Shown here piece by piece: positions 16,257 through 26,074 of a stretch of DNA of 64,000 bases. Position 1 is the first letter of the stretch, and each line of letters starts with the position of its first letter. A model generated the notes under the pieces. It was not told the DNA's origin. It saw only the letters and a program-made list of their open reading frames with translations, and searched no databases. A program made the position numbers and the translations under genes. This stretch comes from Nocardioides xinjiangensis (lineage in GTDB: Bacteria > Actinomycetota > Actinomycetes > Propionibacteriales > Nocardioidaceae): positions 372,001 to 436,000 of the forward strand of contig NZ_JAFMSY010000001.1 of the NCBI RefSeq assembly GCF_017916455.1, written 5' to 3'.

Positions 16257-16552
16257 TGTGGACCGCGGTGCTGCTCGCCTGCGTCGGCTGCTACCTGCTC
16301 AAGCTCGCGGGGCTGTCCCTGCCGGAGCGGGTGCTGCACCACCCGACGGTCGAGCGGGTGGCCGACCTCATCCCGGTCGCGCTCCTCGCCGCGCTCGTGG
16401 CGGTCCAGGCCTTCTCCGCGGGCACTTCGCTCACCGTCGACGCCCGCGCCCTCGGCCTCGGCTTCGCCGTGGTGGCGCTCCTGCTCCGGATGCCGTTCCT
16501 GGTCGTCGTGGTCGGGGCGTCGGTCGTCGCGGCCGTGGCGCGCCTGCTCTGA
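16256..16552 (+). CDS. azlD: AzlD-family branched-chain amino acid exporter, small subunit
   Basis: 98 aa with about four hydrophobic stretches and the AzlD-like LPERVLHHPTVERVADLIPVALLAALV core. The ATG is nested in the azlC stop (TGATG), so the partners are made together. Ends 16 bp before the convergent dapB stop. Confidence 0.88.
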   Translation: MWTAVLLACVGCYLLKLAGLSLPERVLHHPTVERVADLIPVALLAALVAVQAFSAGTSLTVDARALGLGFAVVALLLRMPFLVVVVGASVVAAVARLL

Positions 16553-16568
16553 CGCCCTCCGCCCGCGC

Positions 16569-17342
<774 letters not shown>

Positions 17343-17411
17343 CTATCGCTGCGCGCTTCCGCAGAGTGGCGGTGGCTGACTCGTGTTCCACCGTCTGGCA
17401 GGCTGTGCGCC

Positions 17412-17927
17412 ATGCCCAGCCCGACCATCCCGCCGCGCATCAAGTGGGCCGTCGACCTCATGGACGTGCAGCCGAACGACCAGATCCTCGAGATCGGGTG
17501 CGGTCCCGGCGCCGGCGCTGAGGCGATCTGCAGCAAGCTCGAGACCGGCAAGCTGTTCGCGATCGACCGGTCCGAGTCCGGCGTCGACCGGACCAAGCGC
17601 CGCAACCAGAAGCACGTCGACGCCGGGCGTCTCGTCGTGCGCCAGATCGACCTCGCCACGCTGCGGGTGCCGGTCAAGCGGCTCACCAAGGTCTTCGCCT
17701 TCAACGTGAACCTGTTCTGGGTCCGCGACTGCGACGACGAGATCGCCCTGCTCCACGAGCGGGTCGTGCCGGGCGGCGCGGTGTACCTCTTCTACGAGGC
17801 GGCGCGCCCCGAGCTGGTGCCCAACATCGTCAAGAAGGCGTCGGAGAACCTGCTCCGCGGCGGCTTCCGGGTGAGCGTGGTGGAGCAGAAGGCTCCCCCG
17901 GTCATCGGCCTCATCGCCAAGCGCTGA
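17412..17927 (+). CDS. Class I SAM-dependent methyltransferase
   Basis: 171 aa. Motif I is ILEIGCGPGAGAEAI (about residues 24-38), followed by LFAIDRSESGVDR as the acidic ribose-binding loop. IDLATLRVP and FAFNVNLFWVRD correspond to motifs II-III. Substrate unknown; small single-domain enzymes of this type methylate metabolites or lipids. Diverges from dapB and converges with the M16 peptidase (3 bp gap). Confidence 0.83.
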   Translation: MPSPTIPPRIKWAVDLMDVQPNDQILEIGCGPGAGAEAICSKLETGKLFAIDRSESGVDRTKRRNQKHVDAGRLVVRQIDLATLRVPVKRLTKVFAFNVNLFWVRDCDDEIALLHERVVPGGAVYLFYEAARPELVPNIVKKASENLLRGGFRVSVVEQKAPPVIGLIAKR

Positions 17928-17930
17928 GGC

Positions 17931-19238
17931 TCACCGCTCGGGGCCCACCACGGCGAGCAGCTCGGGCTGGCTGAAGAGCTCACGCGCCAGGGCGCTGACG
18001 TCCTCCGCGGTGACCGCCTCGATCCGGGCCACCACCTCGTCGATCGTCAGCAGCTCGTCGTGGACCAGCTCGGCCTTGCCGATGCGCGACATCCGCGACC
18101 CGGAGTCCTCGAGGCCCAGCACGAGGCCGCCCTTGAGCTGGCCCTTGCCGCGCTCGACCTCCTCCTCGGTCAGCCCCTCGGCCGCGACCTTGGCGAGCTC
18201 GCCGCGCACCGTCTCCAGCACGGCGTCGTACTTGCCGGGCAGGCAGCCCACGGACACCCCGACCACGCCGGCGTCGGCGTGGTGGGTGGCGAAGGAGTAG
18301 ACCGAGTACGCCAGCCCGCGCAGCTCGCGCACCTCCTGGAACATGCGCGACGAAGTGCCGCCACCGAGCGCGGTGTTGAGCACGCCGAGGGTGTAGCGCC
18401 GAGGGTCGGTGCGGGTGAGGCCCTTGACCCCGACGACGAGGTTGACCTGCTCCTGCGGGCGGACCGTGCGCGAGGTGCCGGGGTGCACCTTGCGGGCCTG
18501 CTCGGACTGCTGCGACAGCGTCGGCTCGGCCTCGCCGTCGAGGAAGCCGCTGCGGCCGAACGCCCGCTTGACCTGGCGTACGACGCTCGCGTGGTCGACG
18601 TTGCCGGCGACCGACACGACCATGTTGTCGGCGCGGTAGTGGCGTCGGTAGAAGCGGTGGATCTGTGCCCGGGTCATCGCGGAGATCGAGGCCTCGGTGC
18701 CGGCGATCGGGCGGCCGAGCGGGGTGTCGCCCCACGCCTGGGCGGCGAAGAGGTTGTGCACCACGTCGTCGGGGTCGTCGTCGTGCATGGCGATCTCGTC
18801 GAGGATGACGTCGCGCTCGGCCTCGACGTCGGCCTCGCTCAGCGTGGACGCGGTCACCATGTCGCCGAGCACGTCCACCGCGGTGGCGAGGTCCTCGTCG
18901 AGGACGCGCGCGTGGAAGACGGTGTACTCCTTGGTGGTGAAGGCGTTGAACTCGCCGCCGACCGCGTCGAGCGCCACCGAGATGTCCATCGCGGTCCGCT
19001 CGGCGGTGCCCTTGAACAGCAGGTGCTCGAGGAAGTGCGAGCAGCCGTGCAGCGTGGGGGTCTCGTCGCGCGAGCCCACGTTGACCCACACGCCGATGCT
19101 GGCCGAGCGGGTGCCGGCCATCTGCTCGGTGACGATCCTCAGGCCGCTGGGCAGGACGGTGCGGCGTACGCGCGAGGTCACCGCGCCCTCGGCGTCCTTG
19201 ACGGTGTGGAGGGTGCGGGTGGTGCCGTTGGTGTGCAC
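17931..19238 (-). CDS. M16-family zinc peptidase (processing-peptidase-like)
   Basis: 435 aa, cytosolic, with no signal peptide. Inverted zinc motif HFLEH (His68, Glu71, His72) in GCSHFLEHLLFKGT, with the downstream glutamate in the AVDVLGDM region. The C-terminal homologous half has RGLAYSVYSFATHHADAGVV and is inactive, as is usual. Located directly downstream of pnp, as in many actinobacteria. GTG start at 19238. Substrate unknown. Confidence 0.9.
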   Translation of the reverse strand: MHTNGTTRTLHTVKDAEGAVTSRVRRTVLPSGLRIVTEQMAGTRSASIGVWVNVGSRDETPTLHGCSHFLEHLLFKGTAERTAMDISVALDAVGGEFNAFTTKEYTVFHARVLDEDLATAVDVLGDMVTASTLSEADVEAERDVILDEIAMHDDDPDDVVHNLFAAQAWGDTPLGRPIAGTEASISAMTRAQIHRFYRRHYRADNMVVSVAGNVDHASVVRQVKRAFGRSGFLDGEAEPTLSQQSEQARKVHPGTSRTVRPQEQVNLVVGVKGLTRTDPRRYTLGVLNTALGGGTSSRMFQEVRELRGLAYSVYSFATHHADAGVVGVSVGCLPGKYDAVLETVRGELAKVAAEGLTEEEVERGKGQLKGGLVLGLEDSGSRMSRIGKAELVHDELLTIDEVVARIEAVTAEDVSALARELFSQPELLAVVGPER

Positions 19239-19305
19239 GGGGGTCCTTCCGGGTGGAGCACGGGGGGTGGAGCGGGGTGCAGCCGGTGGCGCTGCGGTGG
19301 AGCGC

Positions 19306-19340
19306 CACGACCGGCCGGCGAGGGCCGCCGACCGGTCGTG
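19306..19340 (-). terminator. Hairpin between pnp and the M16 peptidase gene
   Basis: Arms 19306-19319 and 19327-19340 pair at 13 of 14 positions (CACGACCGG core). It lies just after the pnp stop on the coding strand and may terminate pnp or protect its 3' end. A short 7-bp inverted repeat (AGTGACC/GGTCACT) also spans the pnp stop codon at 19363-19381. Confidence 0.6.
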
Positions 19341-19376
19341 GGTGTGGAGCTCGGTGTGAATCAGTGACCGATCAGG

Positions 19377-21629
19377 TCACTCGGCCTCGGCGGCCTCCGG
19401 GCTCGCGTTGGAGCCCGCCTCGGCCGGCTCCTCGGCGCCGCCCTCGGCCTCGTCCACGACGGGGACCAGCGAGAGCTTGCCGCGGTCGTCGATCTCGGCG
19501 ATCTGGACCTGGACCTTCTGGCCCACGGCCAGGACGTCCTCGACCGCCTCGACACGCTTGCCGCCGGCGAGGGAGCGGAGCTTGCTGATGTGCAGCAGGC
19601 CGTCCTTGCCCGGGAGCAGCGACACGAAGGCGCCGAAGTTGGTCGTCTTCACCACGGTGCCGAGGTAGCGCTCGCCGACCTCGGGCATGGTCGGGTTGGC
19701 GATCGCGTTGACCGCGGCCTTGGCGGCCTCGGCGGCCTCCCCGTTGGTGGCACCGATGTAGACGGTGCCGTCGTCCTCGATGGACAGCGTCGCGCCCGTG
19801 TCGTCCTGGATCTGGTTGATGACCTTGCCCTTGGGACCGATCACCTCGCCGATCTTGTCGACCGGGACCCGGATGGTGATGATGCGCGGCGCGTGGACGG
19901 ACATCTCCTCCGGCGCGTCGATCGCCTCTCCCATCACGTCGAGGATCGCCAGGCGCGCGTCGCGGGCCTGGGTCAGCGCGGCGGCCAGGACCTCGGCCGG
20001 GATGCCGTCGAGCTTGGTGTCGAGCTGGAGGGCGGTGACGAACTCGCGGGTGCCGGCGACCTTGAAGTCCATGTCGCCGAACGCGTCCTCGGCGCCGAGG
20101 ATGTCGGTCAGCGCGACGTACTGCGTCTCACCGTCGACCTCGCCCGAGATCAGGCCCATCGCGATGCCCGCGACGGGCGCCTTGAGCGGCACGCCGGCCT
20201 GCAGCAGCGAGAGGGTCGAGGCGCAGACCGAGCCCATGGAGGTCGAGCCGTTGGAGCCCATGGCCTCGGAGAGCTGGCGGATCGCGTAGGGGAACTCCTC
20301 GCGCGAGGGCAGCACGGGCAGGAGCGCGCGGCGGGCGAGCGCGCCGTGGCCGATCTCGCGACGCTTGGGCGAGCCCACGCGGCCGGTCTCACCGGTGGAG
20401 AACGGCGGGAAGACGTACTTGTGCATGTAGCGGCGCGACTTCTCCGGGGAGAGGGTGTCGAGCTGCTGCTCCATCTTGAGCATGTCGAGGGTGGTGACGC
20501 CCAGGATCTGGGTCTCGCCGCGCTCGAACAGCGCGGAGCCGTGGACGCGCGGGATCACGTTGACCTCGGCGTGCAGCGGACGGATGTCCGCGAGGCCGCG
20601 GCCGTCGATGCGGACCTTGTCGCGCAGGACGCGCTCGCGCACGAGGTTCTTGTTGACCGAGCGGAACGCCGCGCCGATCTCCTTCTCGCGGCCCTCGAAC
20701 TGGCCGGCGAGCTGCTCGAGCACCTGCGCCTTGAGCTCGTCGGTGCGGTCGTTGCGCTCCTCCTTGCCGGCGATGGTCATCGCGGCGGCGAGGTCGTCGC
20801 GCACGGCGGCCTCGACGGCGGCGTACACGTCGTCCTCGTAGTCGAGGAAGATCGGGAACTCCTCGACCGGCTTGGCGGCCTCGGCGGCGAGCTGCGACTG
20901 CGCCTCGCACAGCTGCTTGATGAAGGGCTTGGCGGCGTCGAGGCCACCGGCCACGACCTCCTCCGTCGGCGCCTGGGCGCCGCCCTGGACCAGCGCGATG
21001 GTCTCCTCGGTGGCCTCCGCCTCGACCATCATGATCGCGACGTCGCCGGTCTCGGTGACGCGGCCGGCGACGACCATGTCGAACACGGCCGACTCGAGCT
21101 GCTGGTGGGTGGGGAACGCGACCCACTGGCCGTCGATCAGAGCGACGCGAACGCCGCCGACCGGGCCGGAGAACGGCAGGCCGGAGAGCTGGGTCGACAT
21201 CGACGCGGCGTTGATGGCCAGCACGTCGTAGGGCATGTTGGCGTCGAGCGCCAGCACGGTGATGACGACCTGGACCTCGTTGCGCAGGCCCTTCTTGAAG
21301 GTCGGGCGCAGCGGACGGTCGATGAGGCGGCAGGTGAGGATCGCGTCCTCACCAGGGCGGCCCTCGGAGCGGAAGAACGAGCCGGGGATCTGGCCCACGG
21401 CGTACATCCGCTCCTCGACGTCGATCGTCAGCGGGAAGAAGTCGAAGTGGTCCTTCGGCTGCTTGGAGGCGGTGGTCGCCGAGAGCAGCATGGTCTCGTC
21501 GTCGAGGTACGCCGTGACGGCGCCGGCCGCCTGGCGGGCCAGCAGGCCGGTCTCGAACTTGACCGTGCGCTGGCCGAACGTGCCGTTGTCGATGACGGTC
21601 TCGACAGCGGAGATGATGGGTTCACTCAT
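19377..21629 (-). CDS. pnp: Polyribonucleotide nucleotidyltransferase (PNPase)
   Basis: Phosphorolytic 3'-5' exoribonuclease; in actinobacteria also the main 3' tailing enzyme, as I recall. 750 aa: two RNase PH cores (first ends near 270; second has [23 protein letters not shown] and [26 protein letters not shown]), a helical linker, KH domain ([17 protein letters not shown]) and S1 domain ([19 protein letters not shown]), then an acidic Glu/Ala tail. Start is ATG at 21629. Follows rpsO, the usual order. Confidence 0.97.
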   Translation of the reverse strand: MSEPIISAVETVIDNGTFGQRTVKFETGLLARQAAGAVTAYLDDETMLLSATTASKQPKDHFDFFPLTIDVEERMYAVGQIPGSFFRSEGRPGEDAILTCRLIDRPLRPTFKKGLRNEVQVVITVLALDANMPYDVLAINAASMSTQLSGLPFSGPVGGVRVALIDGQWVAFPTHQQLESAVFDMVVAGRVTETGDVAIMMVEAEATEETIALVQGGAQAPTEEVVAGGLDAAKPFIKQLCEAQSQLAAEAAKPVEEFPIFLDYEDDVYAAVEAAVRDDLAAAMTIAGKEERNDRTDELKAQVLEQLAGQFEGREKEIGAAFRSVNKNLVRERVLRDKVRIDGRGLADIRPLHAEVNVIPRVHGSALFERGETQILGVTTLDMLKMEQQLDTLSPEKSRRYMHKYVFPPFSTGETGRVGSPKRREIGHGALARRALLPVLPSREEFPYAIRQLSEAMGSNGSTSMGSVCASTLSLLQAGVPLKAPVAGIAMGLISGEVDGETQYVALTDILGAEDAFGDMDFKVAGTREFVTALQLDTKLDGIPAEVLAAALTQARDARLAILDVMGEAIDAPEEMSVHAPRIITIRVPVDKIGEVIGPKGKVINQIQDDTGATLSIEDDGTVYIGATNGEAAEAAKAAVNAIANPTMPEVGERYLGTVVKTTNFGAFVSLLPGKDGLLHISKLRSLAGGKRVEAVEDVLAVGQKVQVQIAEIDDRGKLSLVPVVDEAEGGAEEPAEAGSNASPEAAEAE

Positions 21630-21631
21630 GG

Positions 21632-21669
21632 AAGCAGGATCCTGCTTTCTCTTCGCGGAGCGATCCGCG
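21632..21669 (-). promoter_or_regulatory. pnp leader: two small hairpins, one covering the ribosome-binding site
   Basis: A perfect 16-bp palindrome (21632-21647, AAGCAGGATCCTGCTT) ends 3 bp from the pnp ATG and contains the AGGA ribosome-binding site. A second hairpin, CGCGGA-GCGA-TCCGCG, lies at 21654-21669. By analogy with PNPase autoregulation in E. coli the leader may control translation. This is inference. Confidence 0.45.
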
Positions 21670-21846
21670 ACGCCGCATGAGTGCCGGTCTTCGATCGAGG
21701 CCCGCAGGGCTGCACCCGTGCGACGGGGCACCTGAAGGCCACTACCGAGGACCGAGCCGGGTGCGCGGGTCGCTCCTGGATCTTCGGATGTTCAGTTGTG
21801 GGTGCGTCCCGGCCGAGACTAGCGCGGCCGGCCCGGTGTGCGAGTC

Positions 21847-21876
21847 GGGCGGCCCTCCGGGTCCGGAGGGCCGCCC
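21847..21876 (-). terminator. rpsO terminator hairpin
   Basis: Perfect 14-bp inverted repeat GGGCGGCCCTCCGG / CCGGAGGGCCGCCC with only 2 nt between arms, starting 7 bp after the rpsO stop. There is no U-tract, common in high-GC actinobacteria. It separates rpsO from pnp. Confidence 0.75.
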
Positions 21877-21883
21877 GGTTCGA

Positions 21884-22159
21884 TCAGCGGCGGAGGCCGA
21901 GGCGCTCGACGATGGAGCGGTAGCGCTCGATCTCGGTCTTCTGCAGGTAGTTGAGCAGGCGACGGCGCTGGCCGACGAGCAGCAGGAGGCCACGACGGCT
22001 GTGGTGGTCGTGCTTGTGCTGCTTGAGGTGCTCGGTGAGGTGGGCGATGCGGTGGCTGAGCAGCGCGATCTGCACCTCGGGGGAACCGGTGTCGCCCTCG
22101 GTCAGGGCGTACTCGGCGATGATCTTCTTCTTGGTCTCCGCGTCGGTACCAATCGACAT
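21884..22159 (-). CDS. rpsO: 30S ribosomal protein S15
   Basis: 91 aa, full length. It binds 16S rRNA and organises the platform of the small subunit. Diagnostic blocks: [37 protein letters not shown] and the C-terminal [25 protein letters not shown] strong ribosome-binding site (GAAGGAG) precedes the ATG. Confidence 0.98.
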   Translation of the reverse strand: MSIGTDAETKKKIIAEYALTEGDTGSPEVQIALLSHRIAHLTEHLKQHKHDHHSRRGLLLLVGQRRRLLNYLQKTEIERYRSIVERLGLRR

Positions 22160-22337
22160 GGGGGCTCCTTCGGTTCTCGTTGCGCGGCGCGCCCGGGCCT
22201 GTTCACCGGGGCACTCTGGTTCCGCGGCCGTCGTGACGGCGTGTCGCCCTCGAGGGCAACCGCAGAAGCATATCGAGGCGCCGGACCGTGTCCCAATCCG
22301 CGCCGCGCACCGAGGAGGGGTCCCGACGGTGCCCGGG

Positions 22338-22604
22338 TCAGACCGCCGGCGGGGGCGGCGGGTCGGACTCGGTGGTGCGCTGCGAGGACGCCTGGCGGCC
22401 GTGCGCGTCGGTGGTGGTGGCGGTCGTGGTGTGGCGGCGCCGGGTGTTCTGCTGGACCAGCGTGAGCACCAGCCACAGTGCGCCGGCCAGCACGAGGATC
22501 CAGCCCAGCGTGGTGACGTCCAGCGGTCCCACCTGCTGCTGGTCGAAGGCCAGCGCGAGGATGAGTCCCACGACGATCAGGCCGATCGGCCCTCCGAATC
22601 CCAT
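22338..22604 (-). CDS. Small two-helix membrane protein (DUF6458-like)
   Basis: 88 aa. [20 protein letters not shown] is a membrane helix with the Gly-rich start typical of a small actinobacterial family I recall as DUF6458; a second helix spans about 33-49 ([18 protein letters not shown]). The Thr/Arg/Pro-rich tail is cytoplasmic or extracellular. GGAG lies 7 nt before the ATG at 22604. Function unknown. Confidence 0.7.
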   Translation of the reverse strand: MGFGGPIGLIVVGLILALAFDQQQVGPLDVTTLGWILVLAGALWLVLTLVQQNTRRRHTTTATTTDAHGRQASSQRTTESDPPPPPAV

Positions 22605-22786
22605 GACGTGCTCCGTTCTCTTCGGGGAACCCCGGGCACCGGCCCGGGGGCGCCGCAGAGTCTGGCGCGCTGCCGCGACGCTGTCATCCCCCTCCGGGGT
22701 GCCCTGCACCCGCGGGCGACCGGGGGGACGTGTGTCATCGCCAGCGGTGATCCGGACGCGCCGTCCGGCTCGTCGCGGACGCAGCA

Positions 22787-22816
22787 GAGCCCCCGCCGGA
22801 CGTCCGGCGGGGGCTC
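22787..22816 (-). terminator. Terminator after the mannitol EIIA gene
   Basis: Perfect 30-bp palindrome: GAGCCCCCGCCGGAC next to its complement, ending 13 bp after the EIIA stop. It probably ends the mannitol operon transcript. Confidence 0.75.
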
Positions 22817-22829
22817 CTGGGCTGGTGCG

Positions 22830-23264
22830 TCAGGCGCTGACGTCGCCCAGGACGGCGAGCACGTCGTCCGGGGTCCGGGCCGCGTCGAGGGCCGCGATGC
22901 TCGCGTCGTCGGTGAACGCGCCGGCGAGTGCCTGGAGGACCGTCAGGTGGTCGTCACCCGCGCCGGCGATGCCGACGACGTACCTGGCCGGGCTGCCCTT
23001 CCAGTCGATGGGCTCGTCGTAGCGGACGAACGAGATCGCCGTCTGCCGGATCAGGGCCTTCGCCTCGTTGGTGCCGTGCGGGATGGCCAGGCCGTTGCCC
23101 ATGAAGGTCGAGACCGAGGTCTCGCGCTCGTGCATCGCCTCGACGTACGCCTCGTCGACCGCGCCGCTCGCCACCAGCAGCCGGCCGGCCTCGGTGATCG
23201 CCGCGTCCCTGTCGCGCGCCTGCCCGCCCAGCACGATCGCCTCGCGGCTCAGTACCTCGCCCAT
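22830..23264 (-). CDS. mtlF: PTS mannitol-type EIIA component
   Basis: 144 aa. It carries the phosphoryl group from HPr to the EIIB domain of the mannitol permease. Phospho-histidine His63 lies in NGLAIPHGTNEAK, the fructose/mannitol EIIA signature. ATG at 23264 has GAGGAG 7 nt upstream; the in-frame start at 23279 is less likely. Encoded 52 bp after the EIICB gene, which lacks its own EIIA domain, so the two form one transporter. Confidence 0.88.
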   Translation of the reverse strand: MGEVLSREAIVLGGQARDRDAAITEAGRLLVASGAVDEAYVEAMHERETSVSTFMGNGLAIPHGTNEAKALIRQTAISFVRYDEPIDWKGSPARYVVGIAGAGDDHLTVLQALAGAFTDDASIAALDAARTPDDVLAVLGDVSA

Positions 23265-23316
23265 CTGCGCTCTCCTCACATGTGTCGGATTGGTTGCCGA
23301 TGCCGGTGACGCCGCA

Positions 23317-24825
23317 TCAGGCGCGGTTGTTGTCCTGCACCATCGTCACGATCTCGTCGTAGCGCGGGCTGCCCATGAAGTTGTCCACCGAGACGTGGAT
23401 GGCGGACGGGCTCTTCTCGCGGGCCCGGTCGGTGAGGTCCTGGTGCGTGACCACCAGGTCCACGTCGTCGCTCAGGTTGGAGATGGCCTTGTTGACCACG
23501 GTGACCTCGGGGTGGCCGCTGGCCTCGATCTTCTTGCGGAGCACCGAGGCGCCCATCGCCGAGGAGCCCATGCCGGCGTCGCAGGCGAACACGATGTTCT
23601 TGATCTCCCGGGTGGTCGTGGCCGTGCCGGTGCCGCCCCCGGTCAGGGCGCTGGCGACCGAGGACTTCTTGCCCTTGTTGGCCTCCATCTGCGCGGTGGC
23701 CGCGGCGAGGTCGCCCTCGTCGTCGGACTTGTCGAGCTTGAGCAGCACCGCGGCGACGGCGAACGTCACGGCCGCGGAGGCGAGCACCGCGAGCGTCACC
23801 CCCAGGTAGCTGCCGCGAGCGGTCTGGGCGTAGACGGCGAAGATCGACCCCGGAGCGGCCGGAGCCCGCAGGCCCACGTCGAGGGCGACGTTCACGGCGA
23901 CACCGGTCATGCCGCCGGCGATCATCGCCAGGATCAGCTTCGGCTTCATGAGGACGTAGGGGAAGTAGATCTCGTGGATGCCGCCGAGGAAGTGGATGAT
24001 CGCCGCACCCGGGGCGGTCACCTTCGCGATGCCGCGGCCGAACACCGAGTAGGCCAGGAGCAGGCCCAGGCCCGGACCGGGGTTGGCCTCGAGCAGGAAC
24101 AGCACGGACTTGCCGCTCTCGGCCGCCTCGGTCAGCCCGAGCGGGGTGAGCACGCCGTGGTTGATGGCGTTGTTGAGGAAGAACACCTTCGCCGGCTCGA
24201 TGAGCAGCGAGGTCAGGGGCAGCAGGTTGTTGTCGACCAGCGTCTCCACGGCATTGCCGAGGACCTCCATGACCTCGTTGACGACGGGCGCGACGACCCA
24301 GAAGCCGACGATGGCCATCACGAACGCCACGATGCCCGCCGAGAACATGTTGACGAGCATCTCGAAGCCGGCCTTGATCCTGCCGTCCCACAGCGCGTCG
24401 ACGCGCTTCATGACGTAGGCGGCCAACGGTCCCAGGATCATCGCGCCGATGAACATGTGCACCTGGCCGAGCTGCGAGGCGTCCTCGGGCAGCGTGGCGT
24501 TGAACTCCGCCACCAGCAGGTCGGAGCCGGCGATGGCGCCCATGACGGCGAAGGCGCCGACGACGGCGCCACGGTCGCCGTGGACCATGCGGCCGCCGGT
24601 CGCGGCGATGAGGATGGGGAGCAGGTAGTGGATGGTCGGTCCGACCATCGTCGCCAGGTCGGCGTTCGGCAGCCAGCCGACGTCGATGAAGAGGGCGGTG
24701 AGAAGACCCCAGGCGATCAGTGCCGGGATGTTCGGCATGATCATGTTGGAGAGGAACGTGCCGAACCTCTGCACGCGTACCCGCGCCGACGTGCCGGACG
24801 CGGGTGAGGAAGTCGTGGTCGCCAT
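23317..24825 (-). CDS. mtlA: PTS mannitol transporter EIICB component
   Basis: 502 aa. An N-terminal EIIC channel (about 1-345) has MIMPNIPALIAWGLLTALF, NNAINHGVLTPLG and the substrate-site signature GGIHEIYFPYV. A flexible linker precedes a C-terminal EIIB domain with phospho-cysteine Cys415 in FACDAGMGSSAMGA. It lacks the EIIA domain of the E. coli three-domain MtlA; the separate EIIA follows. Imports hexitol, probably mannitol, as the 6-phosphate or 1-phosphate. Preceded by a clear promoter with an embedded operator-like motif. Confidence 0.9.
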   Translation of the reverse strand: MATTTSSPASGTSARVRVQRFGTFLSNMIMPNIPALIAWGLLTALFIDVGWLPNADLATMVGPTIHYLLPILIAATGGRMVHGDRGAVVGAFAVMGAIAGSDLLVAEFNATLPEDASQLGQVHMFIGAMILGPLAAYVMKRVDALWDGRIKAGFEMLVNMFSAGIVAFVMAIVGFWVVAPVVNEVMEVLGNAVETLVDNNLLPLTSLLIEPAKVFFLNNAINHGVLTPLGLTEAAESGKSVLFLLEANPGPGLGLLLAYSVFGRGIAKVTAPGAAIIHFLGGIHEIYFPYVLMKPKLILAMIAGGMTGVAVNVALDVGLRAPAAPGSIFAVYAQTARGSYLGVTLAVLASAAVTFAVAAVLLKLDKSDDEGDLAAATAQMEANKGKKSSVASALTGGGTGTATTTREIKNIVFACDAGMGSSAMGASVLRKKIEASGHPEVTVVNKAISNLSDDVDLVVTHQDLTDRAREKSPSAIHVSVDNFMGSPRYDEIVTMVQDNNRA

Positions 24826-24879
24826 GCTGATGTCCTCCAGTTGAACGCGGGGGTGAGACCCCCATCACATGATGCCGGA

Positions 24880-24909
24880 ATTAAACCTCACGTTCGGGCC
24901 CGTTGCCAA
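24880..24909 (-). promoter_or_regulatory. mtlA promoter with candidate DeoR operator
   Basis: On the minus strand: -35 TTGGCA (complement of 24904-24909), 18-bp spacer, -10 TTTAAT (complement of 24880-24885). The spacer holds ACGTTCGGG (plus strand, 24890-24898), also present in the spacer of the deoR promoter at 28305-28333. A further CATTCGGGC copy lies at 24911-24919. The region is AT-rich for this genome. Confidence 0.6.
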
Positions 24910-25027
24910 GCATTCGGGCACAAACGCACGCCCGAGTGTGTGGCTTTACCCGTCGAGGACCGCTAGCGTGAGGTGGCAGCACCAGCCGCCTGCGCTTCTC
25001 CCGCGCCCCGATCCGAGAGGTTCTGAC

Positions 25028-26074
25028 ATGAAGGCCCTTCGCTTCTTCGCCCCCGAGGACGTCCGACTCGTCGACGTGCCAGAGCCGGACTGCGGCCCCC
25101 GCGAGGTCAAGATCAAGGTCCGCAACTGCTCCACCTGCGGCACGGACGTGAAGATCAAGAAGAACGGCCACGTCAACATCACCGGCGAGACCACGATGGG
25201 ACACGAGGTCGCCGGTGAGGTCGTGGAGGTCGGCGCCGACGCCCTCGGCGGGTTCGCGGTCGGTGACCGGGTGCAGTGCATCGCCGCGGTCCCGTGCGGC
25301 GAGTGCCACGAGTGCAGCAAGGGCTGGATGGAGGTCTGCCAGAACCAGACGTCCGTCGGCTACCAGTACGACGGCGGGTTCGCCGAGTACATGATCGTGC
25401 CCGAGCAGGTGCTCAAGGTCGACGGCCTCAACCGCATCCCCGACAACGTCGGCTTCGACGAGGCCTCGGCCGCCGAGCCCTTCGCCTGCGCGATCAACGC
25501 GCAGGAGCAGCTCGGGATCGAGGAGGGCGACTTCACCGTCGTCTTCGGCGCCGGCCCGATCGGCTGCATGCACATCCGCATCGCCCGCGGCGTGCACAAG
25601 GTCGGCACCGTGGTGCTCGTCGACATCAACGAGGAGCGCTTGAAGATGTCGGCCGAGGCCGTCCAGCCCGACCACGTCGTCAACGCCGCGGAGGTCGACG
25701 TCGTGGAGAAGGTCATGGAGCTGACCGGCGGCCGTGGCGCCGACGTGATCATCACCGCGACCCCGGCGAACATCACCCAGGAGCAGGCGATCTCGATGGC
25801 CGCGCGGCAGGGCCGGATCTCGTTCTTCGGCGGCCTGCCCAAGACCGACCCGTTCATCAAGGCCGACTCCAACCTCATCCACTACCGCCAGCTGCACGTC
25901 CACGGCGCCAACGGCTCCTCCCCCGCCCACAACAAGCGGGCGCTGGAGTACATCTCCACCGGCCAGGTCCCGGTCAAGGACCTGATCACCAGGCACGTCT
26001 CCCTCGACGACGTGATGAGCGTGTTCGACATCGTCGCCAAGGGCGAGGCCATCAAGGTCACCGTCGAGCCGTAG
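25028..26074 (+). CDS. Zinc-dependent polyol dehydrogenase (MDR family)
   Basis: 348 aa. N-terminal catalytic domain with zinc ligands (CSTCGTD, GHEVAGEVVEVG) and the structural zinc Cys cluster CGECHECSKGWMEVC. The Rossmann part has FGAGPIGCMHIRIA. Closest in character to sorbitol/iditol and hexitol-phosphate dehydrogenases. Placed divergent from the mannitol PTS with no mtlD-like gene in the window, it probably oxidises the imported hexitol phosphate to fructose 6-phosphate or a related ketose. Substrate is inference. Confidence 0.82.
   Translation: MKALRFFAPEDVRLVDVPEPDCGPREVKIKVRNCSTCGTDVKIKKNGHVNITGETTMGHEVAGEVVEVGADALGGFAVGDRVQCIAAVPCGECHECSKGWMEVCQNQTSVGYQYDGGFAEYMIVPEQVLKVDGLNRIPDNVGFDEASAAEPFACAINAQEQLGIEEGDFTVVFGAGPIGCMHIRIARGVHKVGTVVLVDINEERLKMSAEAVQPDHVVNAAEVDVVEKVMELTGGRGADVIITATPANITQEQAISMAARQGRISFFGGLPKTDPFIKADSNLIHYRQLHVHGANGSSPAHNKRALEYISTGQVPVKDLITRHVSLDDVMSVFDIVAKGEAIKVTVEP

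Noticed and set aside
19590..21680. 696-residue plus-strand reading frame
   Set aside because: Antisense of pnp with His/Arg/Gly-rich composition; not a gene.
24887..24924. Simple catabolite-repression (cre) site upstream of mtlA
   Set aside because: The words do not fit a CcpA/cre pattern; the shared TTCGGG motif with the deoR promoter explains them better.
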